Assembly (NCBI RefSeq): GCF_002149015.1
Contig: NZ_NGFO01000006.1
Coordinates: forward strand, 62,001-126,000
Length of the DNA stretch: 64,000 bases
Reading direction: 5' to 3'
Source: Gordonia lacunae
GTDB lineage: Bacteria; Actinomycetota; Actinomycetes; Mycobacteriales; Mycobacteriaceae
Shown here in pieces: positions 52,351 to 60,729 of the stretch (positions are counted from its first letter, which is position 1; every line of letters starts with the position of its first letter). Position numbers and translations under genes: made by a program. The notes under the pieces were generated by a model. It searched no databases, was not told the origin of the DNA, and saw only the letters and a program-made list of their open reading frames with translations.

Positions 52351-52491
52351 CTCCCAGAGGAGCGAGCTCGCGAGCGCCACCCCTGCTCCCAGAGGAGCGA
52401 GCTCGCGAGCGCCTCACCCTGCTCCCAGAGGAGCGAGCTCGCGAGCGCCACCCCTGCGCCCTGAGGAGCGAGCTCGCGAGCGTCACGAAGG
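52351..52491. repeat. Four 35-36-bp tandem repeats
   Basis: Copies start at 52351, 52386, 52422 and 52457; the unit is CTCCCAGAGGAGCGAGCTCG followed by CGAGCGCCACCCCTG. Each holds the palindrome GCGAGCTCGC. The last copy ends GCGTCACGAAGGG, shared with the arm near 52619. Confidence 0.9.
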
Positions 52492-52521
52492 GTCGCAACC
52501 CCGGTCGCCGAAGCCTTCGTG

Positions 52522-52589
52522 ACCGACAGACCTCAACTCGACTGCCAGACCTCGATCGAAGTCCATCGGTCGAGTTGAAGTCTGTCGGT
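52522..52589. repeat. 20-bp inverted repeat (MITE-like or hairpin)
   Basis: ACCGACAGACCTCAACTCGA (52522-52541) and TCGAGTTGAAGTCTGTCGGT (52570-52589) are 19/20 complementary across a 28-bp loop. No clear target-site duplication is seen. Confidence 0.8.
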
Positions 52590-52617
52590 CGCGGGCCCAA
52601 CCGCTGGACCCAGGTTT

Positions 52618-52712
52618 AGGAGCAAGCTTGCAAGCGTCACGAAGGGTTTCGCTGTCTGGGGCACCAGACCCTTCGAGGCTCGTCGCTTGCGCTCCTCGCA
52701 CCCTCAGGGAGC
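52618..52712. repeat. Second copy of the dispersed element with an inverted upstream arm
   Basis: Right arm CCCTTCGAGGCTCGTCGCTT.. (52669-52712) matches 23050-23092 with one substitution and one insertion. Left arm AGGAGCAAGCTTGCAAGCGT.. (about 52618-52646) is its imperfect reverse complement, with a short loop between. Confidence 0.8.
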
Positions 52713-52806
52713 GATGGGGTCCACTTCTTTCGGATTAGGGAGCGGAGGAGCCGCGGCGCTTCCGGCTCAGACAGCCAACCCCGGGCGGCGGGCCGCGGCA
52801 GACCCC

Positions 52807-54102
52807 TCAGCCACCCAACACCCGCGCGAGCAGCTCCATGTACCAGTCCACATCGGCCGCGACATCCGGACTCGTCGTCACCGAGATGGCGATCCGGTCA
52901 CCGATCCCGTGTACGCCGTGCGTCAGTCCCTGAGCCGGCGAGAGTGCGGGAAATCCTGTGGTGAAGAGGATCTCACCTCCGTCGAGGTCGAGATCGGCGG
53001 CGCCACGGTTCACCGACGACACCACCGTGACGCCGGTGACGGTGTCGGGCGGGGTGTCGAGGTCGAATGCGTCGATCCCCCAGCGGGTCAGAAGCGCGGG
53101 GGTCGACTCGGACGCCCGACGTCGCGCGGCCCGCAGCGGGTCCGCCTCGGCCGCTCGGGCTGCGGCGATGCCGGCGCCGATGAGTCGCGCGCGCTCGCCC
53201 AGATCGTCGACGTCGACGTGCAGGCCCACTCCGGAATTGCGAAAGTGGTTGCGGGCCTGAGGTTCCCCTGCTCGTCCGATCGTCAGCTCGACGCCCAGCG
53301 GCCGCCCGGCGTCACCCAGATACTTCGGCAACGCCACCGAGATCGCGGTGAGTACCGCGACCGTCACCGGTCGATCGTGGCCGGTGAGGTGATCACGCTC
53401 GACGACCAACATGCGAAGGGTCCGACGCGGTCCGGGCGAGGTGTTCAATCGAGTCGGCGCATATCCCGCCGTTCCCGGCACGGATGCCGAGGCGAGACGC
53501 GCCGCGCGGACCCCGCGCCGGGCCGTCGTGACGAACTCGCCGGGAAACCGCAGGACACCACCGAGGATCGTCCCGGCGTCGACCAGCAGCTCGCGACCGG
53601 GCGAATGGGTCGCGTGCCCCGGATCTCGTTGTGTGGCGGGCGCAGTGAACAATTCCCGCGCGATCCGGGACGCGCGACGTCCGTCGCCCAACGCATGGCA
53701 GATCTGCAGGACGACGACGTAGGCCGCGCCCGCGGCGCCCGGGGCGTCGACGACGGGACCGAACAGGTGCGCCCGCCACGCCTTCCGGGTCGGATCGAGC
53801 GGGTGGGAGATGAGTCCGGCGATCTGCTCCAGGCACGACGACCACGTCCGGCTCGACGGGTCCACCCGGACCTGGTCGTCGGTGGGCCGGACGGATTCCC
53901 AGTACGGACGGTCGGCCGTACCCGGGACCTCTCGTATCCGGAGGCACAGATCGTCGACGTGTGCGGCCCGGAGCCGGAGTCGCGCCGCGCAGTCCTCGAT
54001 CGGACTACGCGGCGCGGCAAAGCAATACACCAGGAACTCGTCGTTCGGGATGCGACGCGACATCCAGTACGACGCCGCGTCCGCCGCGGCCATCCGGTGC
54101 AT
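52807..54102 (-). CDS. WS/DGAT-like acyltransferase
   Basis: A 431-residue protein related to the bacterial wax ester synthase/diacylglycerol acyltransferase family (triacylglycerol or wax ester synthesis). The catalytic HHxxxDG motif appears as 'ICHALGDGRRASR': C135-H136-A-L-G-D140-G141, with Cys in place of the first His. The second His, the Asp and the Gly are kept. The N-terminus 'MAAADAASYWMSRRIPN' fits the family start. The C-terminal 'SSVNRGAADLDLDGGEI' fits DUF1298. It may have altered substrate choice. Confidence 0.82.
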   Translation of the reverse strand: MHRMAAADAASYWMSRRIPNDEFLVYCFAAPRSPIEDCAARLRLRAAHVDDLCLRIREVPGTADRPYWESVRPTDDQVRVDPSSRTWSSCLEQIAGLISHPLDPTRKAWRAHLFGPVVDAPGAAGAAYVVVLQICHALGDGRRASRIARELFTAPATQRDPGHATHSPGRELLVDAGTILGGVLRFPGEFVTTARRGVRAARLASASVPGTAGYAPTRLNTSPGPRRTLRMLVVERDHLTGHDRPVTVAVLTAISVALPKYLGDAGRPLGVELTIGRAGEPQARNHFRNSGVGLHVDVDDLGERARLIGAGIAAARAAEADPLRAARRRASESTPALLTRWGIDAFDLDTPPDTVTGVTVVSSVNRGAADLDLDGGEILFTTGFPALSPAQGLTHGVHGIGDRIAISVTTSPDVAADVDWYMELLARVLGG

Positions 54103-54130
54103 GGCCGCCAGCGTAGCGGCGCGGCGCGCC

Positions 54131-55372
54131 CTACTTCTGTCCGGCGCTCCAGGCGTACGGCAGGTCGGTGCCGTTGAGCACGTGGTCGCCGACCGCCTGC
54201 AGCTTGAAGATCAGCGGGTTGTGCACCGAGATCACCCGGGCGTTGCGCCAGTGCCGGTCGAAGCGCAGGCGCTCGGAGGTGATCGACGCGCCACCGACCT
54301 CGAACAGCTGGGTGGTGGCATCGAGGACGGCGGGGATGACCGCGGCCTGGGCACGGGCGACGTCGAACTCGACGCGGTCGAGCAGTTCGGCGTCCTCCCA
54401 GCCGGCGAGTGCGAGCTCGTCGAGCTCGGCGGCGATGTCGAGGACCAGCGTGCGCGCCGTGTAGGCCGCGGCCGACAGCCGTCCGATCACCTGCTGCACG
54501 AGCGGATCGTGGCGTGGCAGGTCGGCCGTCGAGTGGGTGAAGGTGCGTGTGCGGTTGCGCACCCACTCCACGACGTCGTCGGTGGCGCGCGCCGCGATAC
54601 CCGCCAGCACCGCGAGCTGAACCAGCTGGAGGTACGAGGTCGCGTACGTGCGTCCCTCCCCGCCGTAGCCCGGACCGAGAACACGCTCGGCCGGGACCCG
54701 GACGCCCGCGAACTCGGTGGTGCCGCTCGCGGTCAGGCGCTGGCCGAAGCCATCCCAGTCGTCGTGCTGGGTCACCCCGTCGGCGTCGGCGTCGACGAGG
54801 ACCGAGACCCGCTCCCCGTCTGAGTCGGCGGCGACGAGGATGTGATCGGAGTAGAGACTGCCGGTGCTGTAGTACTTGGTGCCGTCGAGCCGGAACCCGG
54901 TGCCGTCCGCACTCGCCGGGTCCGGGGTGAGGCGCGTCTGATAGCGGTCGATGGCACCGACGCCGGGCTCGGTGATGGCGTTGCCGACCAGCGTCCCCTC
55001 ACCCACCTTGCGCAACCACTGCTGCGCAGCCTCGTCCGGGAGAGCGGCGAGCTGGTCCTCGACGAATGACCAGTGCACGCGCAGGGCCTGCGGCAGATTG
55101 GACTCTGCGGCAGCCAGATCGATGAGCAACCGGAACAGCTGCCGGATCGACGCACCGTATCCGCCGAGTTCGACCGGCACGCGCAGCGAGCCGAACTTCG
55201 CCTCCCGCAGCCACGAGACCTCGTCGTGCGCGAGCCTCCGGTCGTCCTCGCGCTGCACCGCGCCCTCGGCGATCCGCGCGAAGATCGGCGCGAACACCTC
55301 GTCGAGCCGCTCATCGGTCGTCCCCGGGGACGCACTGGTAGAGGGTTCGGTGGAAGACACGGTGGACGTCAT
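54131..55372 (-). CDS. Acyl-CoA dehydrogenase-fold flavin monooxygenase (DszC/SfnB-like)
   Basis: A 413-residue protein of the acyl-CoA dehydrogenase superfamily, flavin-dependent monooxygenase branch (DszC, SfnB), which uses FMNH2 to oxidise sulfur or related compounds. Motifs: 'REAKFGSLRVPVELGGYGAS', 'GTLVGNAITEPGVGAIDRYQ', 'YYSTGSLYSDHILVAADS' and the C-terminal 'RHWRNARVISVHNPLIFK'. AAGGA precedes ATG 55372. It is divergent from the thiolase-crotonase gene. The exact substrate is unknown; organosulfur is plausible given the alkylsulfatase region. Confidence 0.85.
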   Translation of the reverse strand: MTSTVSSTEPSTSASPGTTDERLDEVFAPIFARIAEGAVQREDDRRLAHDEVSWLREAKFGSLRVPVELGGYGASIRQLFRLLIDLAAAESNLPQALRVHWSFVEDQLAALPDEAAQQWLRKVGEGTLVGNAITEPGVGAIDRYQTRLTPDPASADGTGFRLDGTKYYSTGSLYSDHILVAADSDGERVSVLVDADADGVTQHDDWDGFGQRLTASGTTEFAGVRVPAERVLGPGYGGEGRTYATSYLQLVQLAVLAGIAARATDDVVEWVRNRTRTFTHSTADLPRHDPLVQQVIGRLSAAAYTARTLVLDIAAELDELALAGWEDAELLDRVEFDVARAQAAVIPAVLDATTQLFEVGGASITSERLRFDRHWRNARVISVHNPLIFKLQAVGDHVLNGTDLPYAWSAGQK

Positions 55373-55558
55373 CGGTGGTCCTTTCGATCGCAGACAGGTC
55401 GGCGACAGTCTGGTCCGCTCCGCAGTGGCCGACCACGGTTGGAACCGCACTGACCGCAACACTGACGTTCCCGGCGCGTCGGCCGCACACTGGCGCCCGA
55501 CGCTCGTCGGCGACCTCCGATGAGACGACGATCACGCGAGTGTGTACATGTAGTGGTT
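55373..55558. promoter_or_regulatory. Divergent promoter with a TACATGTA palindrome
   Basis: A 186-bp gap between divergent starts. TGTACATGTA lies about 55545-55553, 5-6 bp before the thiolase-crotonase ATG (55559). It could be a TetR/GntR-type operator. The DszC-like side holds AAGGA before ATG 55372. Confidence 0.45.
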
Positions 55559-57955
55559 ATGCCAACAACGCTCGTTGATATCGATCCGAACACCCCCGTC
55601 GTCGTCGGCGTGGGCCAGGCGTCGGAACGCCTGACCGATCCCGGCTACGAGGCTCTCGGTGAGGCCGACCTCGCCGCCCGAGCGGTCGCCGCCGCGTTCG
55701 CCGACTCCGGGGGCGATGTCGCCGCGTCGATCGACACCATCGCCGCGATCCGGTCGTTCGAGATCTCGAGCCCGCTGTCGTCGTCACCGCTGGGCCGTCC
55801 GGACAACATGCCGCGCGCGGTCGGCAACCGGATCGGGGTGGACCCCCGCCGCGCGGTCCAGGCGGTGACCGGTGGTCAGACCCCGCAGACGATCCTCACC
55901 GAACTCGCCGGGACGATCGCCGCCGGCGACTCCGACGGCGCCGTCATCTTCGGCGCCGAGGTGATGTCGACCGTCCGCCACCTGATGTCCCAGCCGGAGG
56001 ATCAGCGGCCGGACTTCGCCGAGGAGGTCGGGGGTCAGCTCGACGACCGCGGCTTCGGGTTGAAGGGGATTATCACGGTCGCCGAGATGCGCCACGGCCT
56101 CGCGTCGGTGCTGCCGCAGTACGCCCTGCTGGAGAACGCCCGCCGGCACGCCTCAGGACTGGGCCGGGACGCCTACATCGCCACGATGGGCGAGTTGTTC
56201 GCCCCCTTCACCGAGGTGGCCGCCGCCAACCCGCACTCGGCGGCACCGACGGCGCGCACCGCCGCCGAACTCGTCGCCGTCACCCCCGAGAACCGGGTCG
56301 TGGCGGATCCGTTCACCCGGTACATCGTGGCGCGCGATCAGGTGAACCAGGCTGCGGCGGTGGTCGTGATGTCGGTACGGGCGGCGCAGGCCGCCGGGAT
56401 CGACCCGACGAAATGGGTGTTCGTGCACGGCCACTCGTCGACCGTCGAACGTCCGGTCCTGGCCCGTCCCGAACTCGGCTCTGCCCCTGCGGCTCCCGCT
56501 GCGGTGCAGCACGCGCTGCGCGTCGCCGGAGTCGGACTCGACGAGATCTCGGTCGTCGACATCTACAGCTGCTTCCCGATCGCGGTGTTCAACGTCCTCG
56601 ACGGGATCGGGATGGCGCCCGACGATCCACGCGGGCTGACCCTGACCGGCGGGTTGCCGTTCTTCGGCGGCCCGGGCAACAACTACTCCCTGCACGCGAT
56701 CGCCGAGGTCGTCACCCGGGTCCGGCAAGCACCGGGCGAGTTCGGTCTGGTCGTCGCCAACGGCGGCGTGCTGAGCAAGCATGCCGCCGGGGTGTATTCG
56801 ACGACACCGGCACCATGGCGTCCGGACACCAGCGGCCCGCTCCAGGCCGAACTCGACGCGGTGGCAACCGTTCCCACGATTGCCGACGCCGACGGCGCCG
56901 CAGTCATCGAGACCTACACGGTCATCCCGCAGAAGAGCGGCCGCCGCACCGGTGTGGTCATCGGCCGGCTGGTCGACCCGACGACGCCGGGCGGGCTCGG
57001 CGCACGATTCGTCGCCAATCTCGACTCCGACGATGACGAGTTCTTCGACCTGCTCCTGACCTCCGACGACCCCGTCGGCACCCCGATCGTCGTGCGCTCG
57101 TTCGACAAGGGCAACCGGGTCGCCCTGACCGCCGCGGCCATGAACTCCCGGCATCCGGTTGTCGCACCGGCGTTCCGCGAGTCCTATGAGCATGTCGAGA
57201 TCCGTCGCGACGGCCGGTTGCTCGAGGTGACCATCAACCGCCCCGACGCGCGCAACGCCCTGAACCCCGCGGCCAACGCCGAACTCGACTCGATCTTCGA
57301 GGCCTACTTCGCCGACCCCGACCTGTGGGTGGCGATCCTGACGGGCAAGGGCGACAAGGCCTTCTCGGCCGGCAACGACCTCGCCGCGACCGCCGGCCCG
57401 GCCGCCCTGTCGGTCCCGAAGAACGGGTTCGCAGGACTGACCTCACGGCGCAGCCTGCCCAAACCGGTGATCGCGGCGGTCAACGGGTTCGCGCTCGGCG
57501 GTGGCTGCGAGATCGCGATGGCCTGCCACATCGTCGTGGCCGACGAGGATGCCTCCTTCGGCCTGCCCGAGGTAAAGGTAGGACTCGCGGCGGCCGCCGG
57601 CGGGCTGGTCCGCCTGCCCCGGATGATCCCACCCGCGCTCGCGCGCGACATGATCCTGACCGGCCGTCGGATCTCGGCCGCCGAGGCCGCCGCCGCCGGA
57701 CTCGTGAGCCGGATCGCCCCGGCCGGAAAGGTTCTCGAGACCGCACGCGGGGTGGCCGAGGAGATCCTCGCCGCCTCCCCGACGTCGGTACGCGCGTCGA
57801 TCGCCACCATGGAGCAGTCCGACGCCATCACCGACACCGTCGACGCCGTCCACGCCAGCACCTCGGTGCTCGACTCGCTGGTGATCAGCGGCGACACCCT
57901 CGAAGGGATCATGGCGTTCGTGATGAAGCGGACGCCGAACTGGAAGGGCCACTGA
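55559..57955 (+). CDS. Thiolase-like / crotonase fusion protein
   Basis: A 798-residue protein. Residues 1 to about 390 are a thiolase-like acyltransferase ('VVVGVGQASERLTDPGY', 'VTGGQTPQTILTELAGTIAA', 'VVDIYSCFPIAVFNVL', 'LPFFGGPGNNYSLHAIAEVV'). The canonical nucleophilic Cys region reads GGQTPQ, as in a Cys-less acetyl-CoA acetyltransferase subfamily. A small OB-like segment follows. From about 545 a crotonase/enoyl-CoA hydratase domain is present ('VTINRPDARNALNPAANAEL', 'ALGGGCEIAMACHIVVADED', 'ASFGLPEVKVGLAAAAGG'). Such fusions suggest one polypeptide carrying out successive acyl-CoA steps. Confidence 0.88.
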   Translation: MPTTLVDIDPNTPVVVGVGQASERLTDPGYEALGEADLAARAVAAAFADSGGDVAASIDTIAAIRSFEISSPLSSSPLGRPDNMPRAVGNRIGVDPRRAVQAVTGGQTPQTILTELAGTIAAGDSDGAVIFGAEVMSTVRHLMSQPEDQRPDFAEEVGGQLDDRGFGLKGIITVAEMRHGLASVLPQYALLENARRHASGLGRDAYIATMGELFAPFTEVAAANPHSAAPTARTAAELVAVTPENRVVADPFTRYIVARDQVNQAAAVVVMSVRAAQAAGIDPTKWVFVHGHSSTVERPVLARPELGSAPAAPAAVQHALRVAGVGLDEISVVDIYSCFPIAVFNVLDGIGMAPDDPRGLTLTGGLPFFGGPGNNYSLHAIAEVVTRVRQAPGEFGLVVANGGVLSKHAAGVYSTTPAPWRPDTSGPLQAELDAVATVPTIADADGAAVIETYTVIPQKSGRRTGVVIGRLVDPTTPGGLGARFVANLDSDDDEFFDLLLTSDDPVGTPIVVRSFDKGNRVALTAAAMNSRHPVVAPAFRESYEHVEIRRDGRLLEVTINRPDARNALNPAANAELDSIFEAYFADPDLWVAILTGKGDKAFSAGNDLAATAGPAALSVPKNGFAGLTSRRSLPKPVIAAVNGFALGGGCEIAMACHIVVADEDASFGLPEVKVGLAAAAGGLVRLPRMIPPALARDMILTGRRISAAEAAAAGLVSRIAPAGKVLETARGVAEEILAASPTSVRASIATMEQSDAITDTVDAVHASTSVLDSLVISGDTLEGIMAFVMKRTPNWKGH

Positions 57956-58111
57956 GAACTCACCGAGCACCCGAACGAGGGCGAAAGCACGCCGAAAACG
58001 CGCGGATGGTCGCCGGATGCTGAACACTTGACGGCGGCCACTGACGCGCGTGTCCGCGTGTGGGTGGCCGCTGTTCCGACACATCAGTCGTGTCCAGAAA
58101 GGCGGCACACC

Positions 58112-59386
58112 ATGTCCGGTCGCAGTGAGGCAAGCGGGACCAAGTCATCCAAACGCACTCCGCCACAACCGTCGTACCGGGTCGATCCGCCCGATTGGAC
58201 ACTGCCGCGCGGGACCATCGTGCTCCTCACGATCGCCGGCCTCGTCGTCGCGATCGGCGGCATCAAGTCGGTGGCGTCGCTGGTCGGACCGGTCTTCCTC
58301 GCGCTGATGCTGACGGTCGCCGTCCAGCCGGTCCCGACCTGGTTGCGCAGGAGGGGCTTCCCGCGGTGGGCCGCCTTCGTGACGACGGTGCTGCTCGTCT
58401 ACGGCATCCTGATCGGACTCTTCGCGGCGCTGGTGTTCTCCGTCGCACGCCTTGCGTCGATCCTCCCGCAGTACGACGACAAGTTCGACGAGCTCGTCAC
58501 CGGCTTCCAGAACTTCCTCACCAGTCACGGCGTGAGTCACGACAAGGTGCAGGACATGATCTCCCACGTCGACACCAGCAAGGTCGTGAGTGCGGTGACC
58601 GACGTGCTGGCCAGCACGTTCAGTGTCGCCTCGGCACTCGTGCTCGTCCTCGCGCTGCTGCTGTTCATGGCAGCTGACTCGGTCGGCTTCGACGACCGGA
58701 TGACCATCCTGGACCGGATGCGGCCCGACATCGCGTCGGCGTTCCGTTCGTTCTCCCAGGGGACGCGTAGCTATCTGTGGGTGTCGACGGTCTTCGGCCT
58801 GATCGTCGCCGTGCTCGACAGCGTGGCCCTCGCGTTGCTGTCCATCCCGCTCCCCATCCTCTGGGGCCTGTTGTCGTTCATCACCAACTACATCCCGAAT
58901 GTCGGCTTCATCATCGGCCTCGTCCCGCCGGCGCTGCTCGGCCTCCTCGTCGGCGGACCGACCAAGATGCTCGTCGTCATCGTCGTCTACAGCGCGATCA
59001 ACGTGATCATCCAGTCGGTCATCCAGCCCAAGTTCGTCGGCGACGCGGTCGGCTTGTCGACCACTCTGACGTTCCTGTCCCTGCTCTTCTGGGCCTGGGC
59101 GATCGGCCCCCTGGGCGCGATCCTGGCGGTTCCGCTGACACTGCTCGCCAAGGCCCTGCTCATCGACATCGACCCCGCGACCCGCTGGGCGGACGTGCTG
59201 CTGTCGTCGGGCGCACGACCCAAGAAACCGGAACCGACCGATGCGGAATCACCCGGCGACGGCAGATTCGTCGACGCGGACGGCGTGGGCCCGCTGACGA
59301 CAGCACCACCCGCGACCCCGGCGGCGGAAGGCGACGATCCCACCCCCGGGTCGGCCCCGGGCGTCACACCGGACCCGGAAAAGTGA
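58112..59386 (+). CDS. AI-2E transporter-family membrane protein
   Basis: A 424-residue member of the AI-2E (PF01594) family. Seven or eight helices: 'GTIVLLTIAGLVVAIGGI', 'ALMLTVAVQPVPTWLRRRG', 'ALVLVLALLLFMAADSVG' and 'GLVPPALLGLLVGGPTKM'. 'VIQPKFVGDAVGLSTTLTFL' is family-characteristic. The tail (from about 370) is disordered Pro/Asp/Thr-rich. AAAGG precedes ATG 58112. The family includes exporters of autoinducer-2 and Na+/H+-antiporter-like members; its role here is unknown. Confidence 0.85.
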   Translation: MSGRSEASGTKSSKRTPPQPSYRVDPPDWTLPRGTIVLLTIAGLVVAIGGIKSVASLVGPVFLALMLTVAVQPVPTWLRRRGFPRWAAFVTTVLLVYGILIGLFAALVFSVARLASILPQYDDKFDELVTGFQNFLTSHGVSHDKVQDMISHVDTSKVVSAVTDVLASTFSVASALVLVLALLLFMAADSVGFDDRMTILDRMRPDIASAFRSFSQGTRSYLWVSTVFGLIVAVLDSVALALLSIPLPILWGLLSFITNYIPNVGFIIGLVPPALLGLLVGGPTKMLVVIVVYSAINVIIQSVIQPKFVGDAVGLSTTLTFLSLLFWAWAIGPLGAILAVPLTLLAKALLIDIDPATRWADVLLSSGARPKKPEPTDAESPGDGRFVDADGVGPLTTAPPATPAAEGDDPTPGSAPGVTPDPEK

Positions 59387-59476
59387 GGCGGGCTACGCAC
59401 CGCGCCGATCATTGGGTAGATTCGCTGACGACCCCAATCTGACCACAACCGTTTACAGATAGGTTGCGCACCACTC

Positions 59477-60709
59477 ATGGACATGAACTGGTCTCCGGAC
59501 GACGCTGCGTTTCGCGACGAGGTCCGCGCGTTCCTCGACGAGAAACTGACCCCCGAACTCCGCGCGGCGGGCACGCTGCGTACCAGCGTCTACTCCGACC
59601 ACGAGGCCTCGATGGAGTGGCAGGCGATCCTGCACGAGCGCGGCTGGGCCGCTCCCGCGTGGCCGGTGCAGTACGGCGGTTGCGACTGGTCCCAGTCCCA
59701 GCACTACATCTTCAGCCGTGAATCGATCCTCGCCGGCGCACCCTCGCTGTCGCCGATGGGCATCCGCATGGTGTCGCACGCGATCATGGCGTTCGGTACC
59801 GACGAGCAGAAGAACTTCTTCCTGCCGGGCATCCTCGACGGCAGCGTCTTCTTCTGCCAGGGCTACTCCGAACCCGAGTCCGGCTCCGACCTCGCGTCGC
59901 TGTCGATGGCCGCGGTCGACGACGGCGACGATCTCGTCGTCACCGGGTCGAAGATCTGGACCACGCACGCCTCAGAGGCGAATTGGATCTTCTGCCTCGT
60001 GCGGACGTCGCGTCAGGAACGCAAGCAGCAGGGCATCACGTTCGTCCTCATCGACATGAACTCGCCGGGTATCGAGGTACAGAACCTCGTGTTCGCATCC
60101 GGCGAGCAGGTGCAGGCACAGGTCTTCTTCGACGGCGTGCGAGTGCCCAAGAAGAACGTCCTCGGCACGATCGACGACGGTTGGACCGTCGCCAAGTACC
60201 TGCTCGTGTTCGAGCGTGGGGGCGGCGCGGCAGCACCGGCGCTGCAGGTCATGGCCGAGCAACTCGGCCGGGACGCAGCGTCAGTGACCGCTCCGAACGG
60301 CGGTCCGCTGTCGGAGGATCCGGCGTTCGCGGCCAAGCTCACCGATCTGCAGGTCCGCGCCAAGATCCTCGAGGTCCTCGAGTACCGGGCGCTCGCCGCG
60401 ATGAGCTCGGGCAAGGACCCCGGTTCCATCGCGTCGATGCTGAAGATCCTCGGTACCGAGCTGAGCCAGGAGATCACCACCCTGAGCCTGGAGGCCGCCG
60501 GCCCCCACGGCCGCGTCTTCCAGCCACACGCCACCAAACCTGGCGGGCCCATCTTCCAGTACACCCCGCCCACCGACGGCTACGTCAGCGGAGAACCGTG
60601 GCAGGCCGTCGCACCGCTGCACTACTTCAACGACCGTGCGGGCTCTATCTACGCCGGTAGCAACGAAATTCAACGAAACATCCTCGCCAAAGCGACTCTC
60701 GGTCTCTGA
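59477..60709 (+). CDS. Acyl-CoA dehydrogenase (large partner of a pair)
   Basis: A 410-residue FAD-dependent acyl-CoA dehydrogenase. Signatures: 'FCQGYSEPESGSDLASLSM', 'VVTGSKIWTTHASEANWIF', and C-terminal 'SIYAGSNEIQRNILAKATLG'. The usual catalytic 'Y-E-G-T' is 'Y-A-G-S' here, so the base must come from another position or from the partner. It is 20 bp upstream of a second, shorter ACAD. Such adjacent pairs often form alpha2beta2 heterotetramers in actinobacterial steroid or dicarboxylate degradation. Confidence 0.9.
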   Translation: MDMNWSPDDAAFRDEVRAFLDEKLTPELRAAGTLRTSVYSDHEASMEWQAILHERGWAAPAWPVQYGGCDWSQSQHYIFSRESILAGAPSLSPMGIRMVSHAIMAFGTDEQKNFFLPGILDGSVFFCQGYSEPESGSDLASLSMAAVDDGDDLVVTGSKIWTTHASEANWIFCLVRTSRQERKQQGITFVLIDMNSPGIEVQNLVFASGEQVQAQVFFDGVRVPKKNVLGTIDDGWTVAKYLLVFERGGGAAAPALQVMAEQLGRDAASVTAPNGGPLSEDPAFAAKLTDLQVRAKILEVLEYRALAAMSSGKDPGSIASMLKILGTELSQEITTLSLEAAGPHGRVFQPHATKPGGPIFQYTPPTDGYVSGEPWQAVAPLHYFNDRAGSIYAGSNEIQRNILAKATLGL

Positions 60710-60729
60710 CGGGTCACAGGAGATAACTG

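Larger units (their letters stand above)
52210..52806. other. Repeat-rich gap without a recognisable gene
   Basis: About 600 bp between the HNH and acyltransferase genes. It holds a 35-36-bp tandem array (52351-52491), a 20-bp inverted repeat (52522-52589) and a copy of the 43-bp dispersed element (52669-52712). Confidence 0.8.

Noticed and set aside
52210..52380. N-terminal extension of the HNH protein
   Set aside because: It runs through the CTCCCAGAGGAG repeats; GTG 52209 with GGGGGAG is a better start.
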